The position numbers and the translations under genes are program-made. Source: Bacteroidales bacterium (lineage in GTDB: Bacteria > Bacteroidota > Bacteroidia > Bacteroidales > WCHB1-69). Taken from it: 7,210 nucleotides of DNA. Numbering within the stretch: the stretch's first letter is position 1; every line of letters begins with the position of its first letter. Under the pieces are notes generated by a model. It was not told the DNA's origin, did no database searches, and saw only the letters and a program-made list of their open reading frames with translations. Below are positions 5,984 through 7,210 of this stretch, piece by piece. The stretch covers positions 1-7,210 of the forward strand of contig JAAYQB010000059.1 of NCBI GenBank assembly GCA_012519525.1, given 5' to 3'.

Positions 5984-6928
5984 ATGTCTTATCCTTGGGG
6001 TTTTAATAGGAGGTTTTATGCTTTTGCCAATTACTCGAAACAGATATTCGGCGAGCGAATTCAAAAGCTTTCGATTAATGCGGGTTTCACATGCCCGAAT
6101 AGAGATGGCAGCATTGCGTTAGGAGGTTGTACTTATTGTGATAACAATGCTTTTAATCCTTCTTACTGCGATACATCAAAAAGTATTGCACAGCAGATAG
6201 AAGAGGGAATTGACTTTCACCGGAACAGATACCGAAGAGCAAAAAAATACTTGGCTTATTTTCAGGCTTATTCTAATACGTATGCTTCGCTTGATGTTTT
6301 AAAAGAAAAGTACAACCAAGCATTGAAACATCCTGCTATAGAGGGAATTATTGTTGGAACTCGTCCGGATTGTATTGATGAAGAAAAGTTAACTTATTTT
6401 TCTGAAATAGCGAAAAGAAAATATGTTGTAATAGAATACGGTGTTGAAAGTTGTAATAATACAACCTTAGCAGCTATTAATCGCGGGCATGATTTTGAAA
6501 CATCGGTTCGTGCTCTTGAATTGACACATGAAAAAGGTATCAAATCAGGAGTGCATATAATATTCGGTTTACCCAACGAAAATAAAAAAGAATGGATGCA
6601 ATGGGCTGCTATACTTTCAAAACTTCCTATACATTCTATCAAATTTCATCAATTACAGATATTAAAAAATACCCCTTTGGCTTCTTTGTATGAATTACAA
6701 CCCGAACTCTTTTATCAGTTTGATTTTAACGAATATGTAGATTTTATTATTGATTTTTTAGAAAAATTAAATCCTAATTTTATAGTAGAACGCTTTGTAG
6801 GTGAAGTCCCCCCTGCTTATTTATTAAAGAAACCATGGAATAATTTAAGGAATGATCAAGTGATACAAATCATTGAGAATAAGATGGAAGAAAGAAATAC
6901 ATGGCAAGGAAAATACTATAAAAATTAG
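5984..6928 (+). CDS. TIGR01212 family radical SAM protein (YhcC/YtqA-like)
   Basis: At 314 residues this is full length for the TIGR01212 (COG1242) family. The Fe-S-binding cysteines have the family's stretched spacing, C37-x11-C49-x2-C52, instead of the common Cx3Cx2C. Other landmarks are INAGFTCPNRDG (31-42), GTRPD (125-129), EYGVES (151-156), NRGHD (167-171) and the HIIFGLP strand (191-197). The enzyme should bind a [4Fe-4S] cluster and cleave S-adenosylmethionine in the cytosol. The B. subtilis member YtqA (MnmL) has been implicated in making the mnm5 side chain of wobble uridine in tRNA; E. coli YhcC is less well defined. Whether this protein shares that role is inference, and no partner methyltransferase like YtqB is present here. 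It is the last gene of the operon, 12 nt after the YbbR-like gene, and no clear terminator follows. The start ATG gives the expected N-terminus, YPWG. Confidence 0.93.
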   Translation: MSYPWGFNRRFYAFANYSKQIFGERIQKLSINAGFTCPNRDGSIALGGCTYCDNNAFNPSYCDTSKSIAQQIEEGIDFHRNRYRRAKKYLAYFQAYSNTYASLDVLKEKYNQALKHPAIEGIIVGTRPDCIDEEKLTYFSEIAKRKYVVIEYGVESCNNTTLAAINRGHDFETSVRALELTHEKGIKSGVHIIFGLPNENKKEWMQWAAILSKLPIHSIKFHQLQILKNTPLASLYELQPELFYQFDFNEYVDFIIDFLEKLNPNFIVERFVGEVPPAYLLKKPWNNLRNDQVIQIIENKMEERNTWQGKYYKN

Positions 6929-6935
6929 TCTTTTG

Positions 6936-6967
6936 TTGTTATTTCTAAAAAAAAATATATACTTTTG
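6936..6967 (+). promoter_or_regulatory. Promoter of the DUF819 gene (-33 TTG, -7 TACTTTTG)
   Basis: The -7 element TACTTTTG (6960-6967) is an exact TAnnTTTG match followed by CAATTG. A TTG at 6936-6938 lies 21 bp upstream, within TTTTGTTGTT, and is an acceptable -33 element; this is the only promoter here with both halves. The ATG of the next gene is at 7001, giving a leader of roughly 25 nt. The site starts 31 nt after the radical SAM stop codon, so the DUF819 gene is probably a separate transcription unit. Confidence 0.65.
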
Positions 6968-7000
6968 CAATTGTTGTTATAATAATTTAATATTACTTGT

Positions 7001-7210
7001 ATGAAAGTAGAAATTATATGTCTTATTTATTTGTTATCACCTCTTCTTATTATTTTTCTGTTTAATCGTTATAAACTTGTAAGGCAGATAGGTACAGTAT
7101 TAATAGCTTATGCTATTGGTGTAATTATGGCTCTATTTGGGGTAATACCAACAGGAGATGCGGCTAATGCGGAAACCATGACAAGCATACAAAAATGGAT
7201 ACAAAATATC
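7001..7210 (+). CDS. DUF819 family membrane protein (partial, runs off right edge)
   Basis: Seventy codons are visible from the ATG and the frame is open to the window edge. The protein opens with a membrane helix (about 4-21), a short basic loop NRYKLVRQ (22-29), and a second helix (about 30-49) ending in GVIP. A polar stretch follows, and then IQKWIQNI (63-70). This start, and in particular a helix pair ending in GVxP, resembles DUF819 (YjcL-like) proteins of Bacteroidota, integral membrane proteins of about 400 residues with around ten helices and the look of transporters. Substrate and function are not known. Only about a sixth of the expected length is present, so the family call rests on the N-terminus alone; another polytopic transporter family is possible. 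It has its own promoter just upstream. Confidence 0.65.
   Translation, partial: MKVEIICLIYLLSPLLIIFLFNRYKLVRQIGTVLIAYAIGVIMALFGVIPTGDAANAETMTSIQKWIQNI

Noticed and set aside
6394..6642. Minus-strand open frame of 82 codons opposite the radical SAM gene
   Set aside because: Lies opposite conserved radical SAM motifs and has no promoter or leader.

Overview
The window is a strongly AT-rich stretch of a Bacteroidota chromosome, most likely order Bacteroidales or a close relative; genus cannot be resolved from it. Three things support this. The gene families are typical of the phylum: a Bacteroidetes-type MutS, a DUF2851 protein, a DUF1573 lipoprotein next to yajC and a YbbR-like gene, and a DUF819 membrane protein. 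No gene has a convincing Shine-Dalgarno sequence; A/T-rich leaders precede the start codons instead. Five intergenic sites match the Bacteroidetes -7 promoter element TAnnTTTG exactly, and all five continue as TTTGCA.

Layout, left to right. Positions 1-50 hold the first codons of a leftward gene for a secreted or lipoprotein product, cut off by the window edge, with its own promoter at 120-127. It diverges from mutS (263-2881), which starts at TTG. A 211-bp AT-only gap follows, containing an 18-bp perfect palindrome and a promoter. These lie ahead of a 65-residue Ala/Glu/Pro/Val-rich lipoprotein gene (3093-3290), which is closed by a strong intrinsic terminator (3312-3344). A DUF2851 gene (3364-4635) begins only 19 nt after that terminator and has no visible promoter of its own.

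A promoter at 4691-4698 then drives what looks like a four-gene operon with gaps of 24, 11 and 12 nt: DUF1573 lipoprotein, yajC, a short single-domain YbbR-like protein, and a TIGR01212-family radical SAM protein. The first three act at the cell envelope; the fourth is a cytosolic Fe-S enzyme of a family linked to tRNA modification. A final promoter (6960-6967) precedes a DUF819 membrane-protein gene that runs off the right edge.

Most of the window is housekeeping sequence. There is no mobile element, CRISPR array, tRNA or rRNA. The points most worth a second look are a possible PD-(D/E)XK plus four-cysteine Fe-S nuclease layout in the DUF2851 protein, the half-length YbbR protein, the repeat-built small lipoprotein with its strong expression signals, and the leftward gene start at the left edge.
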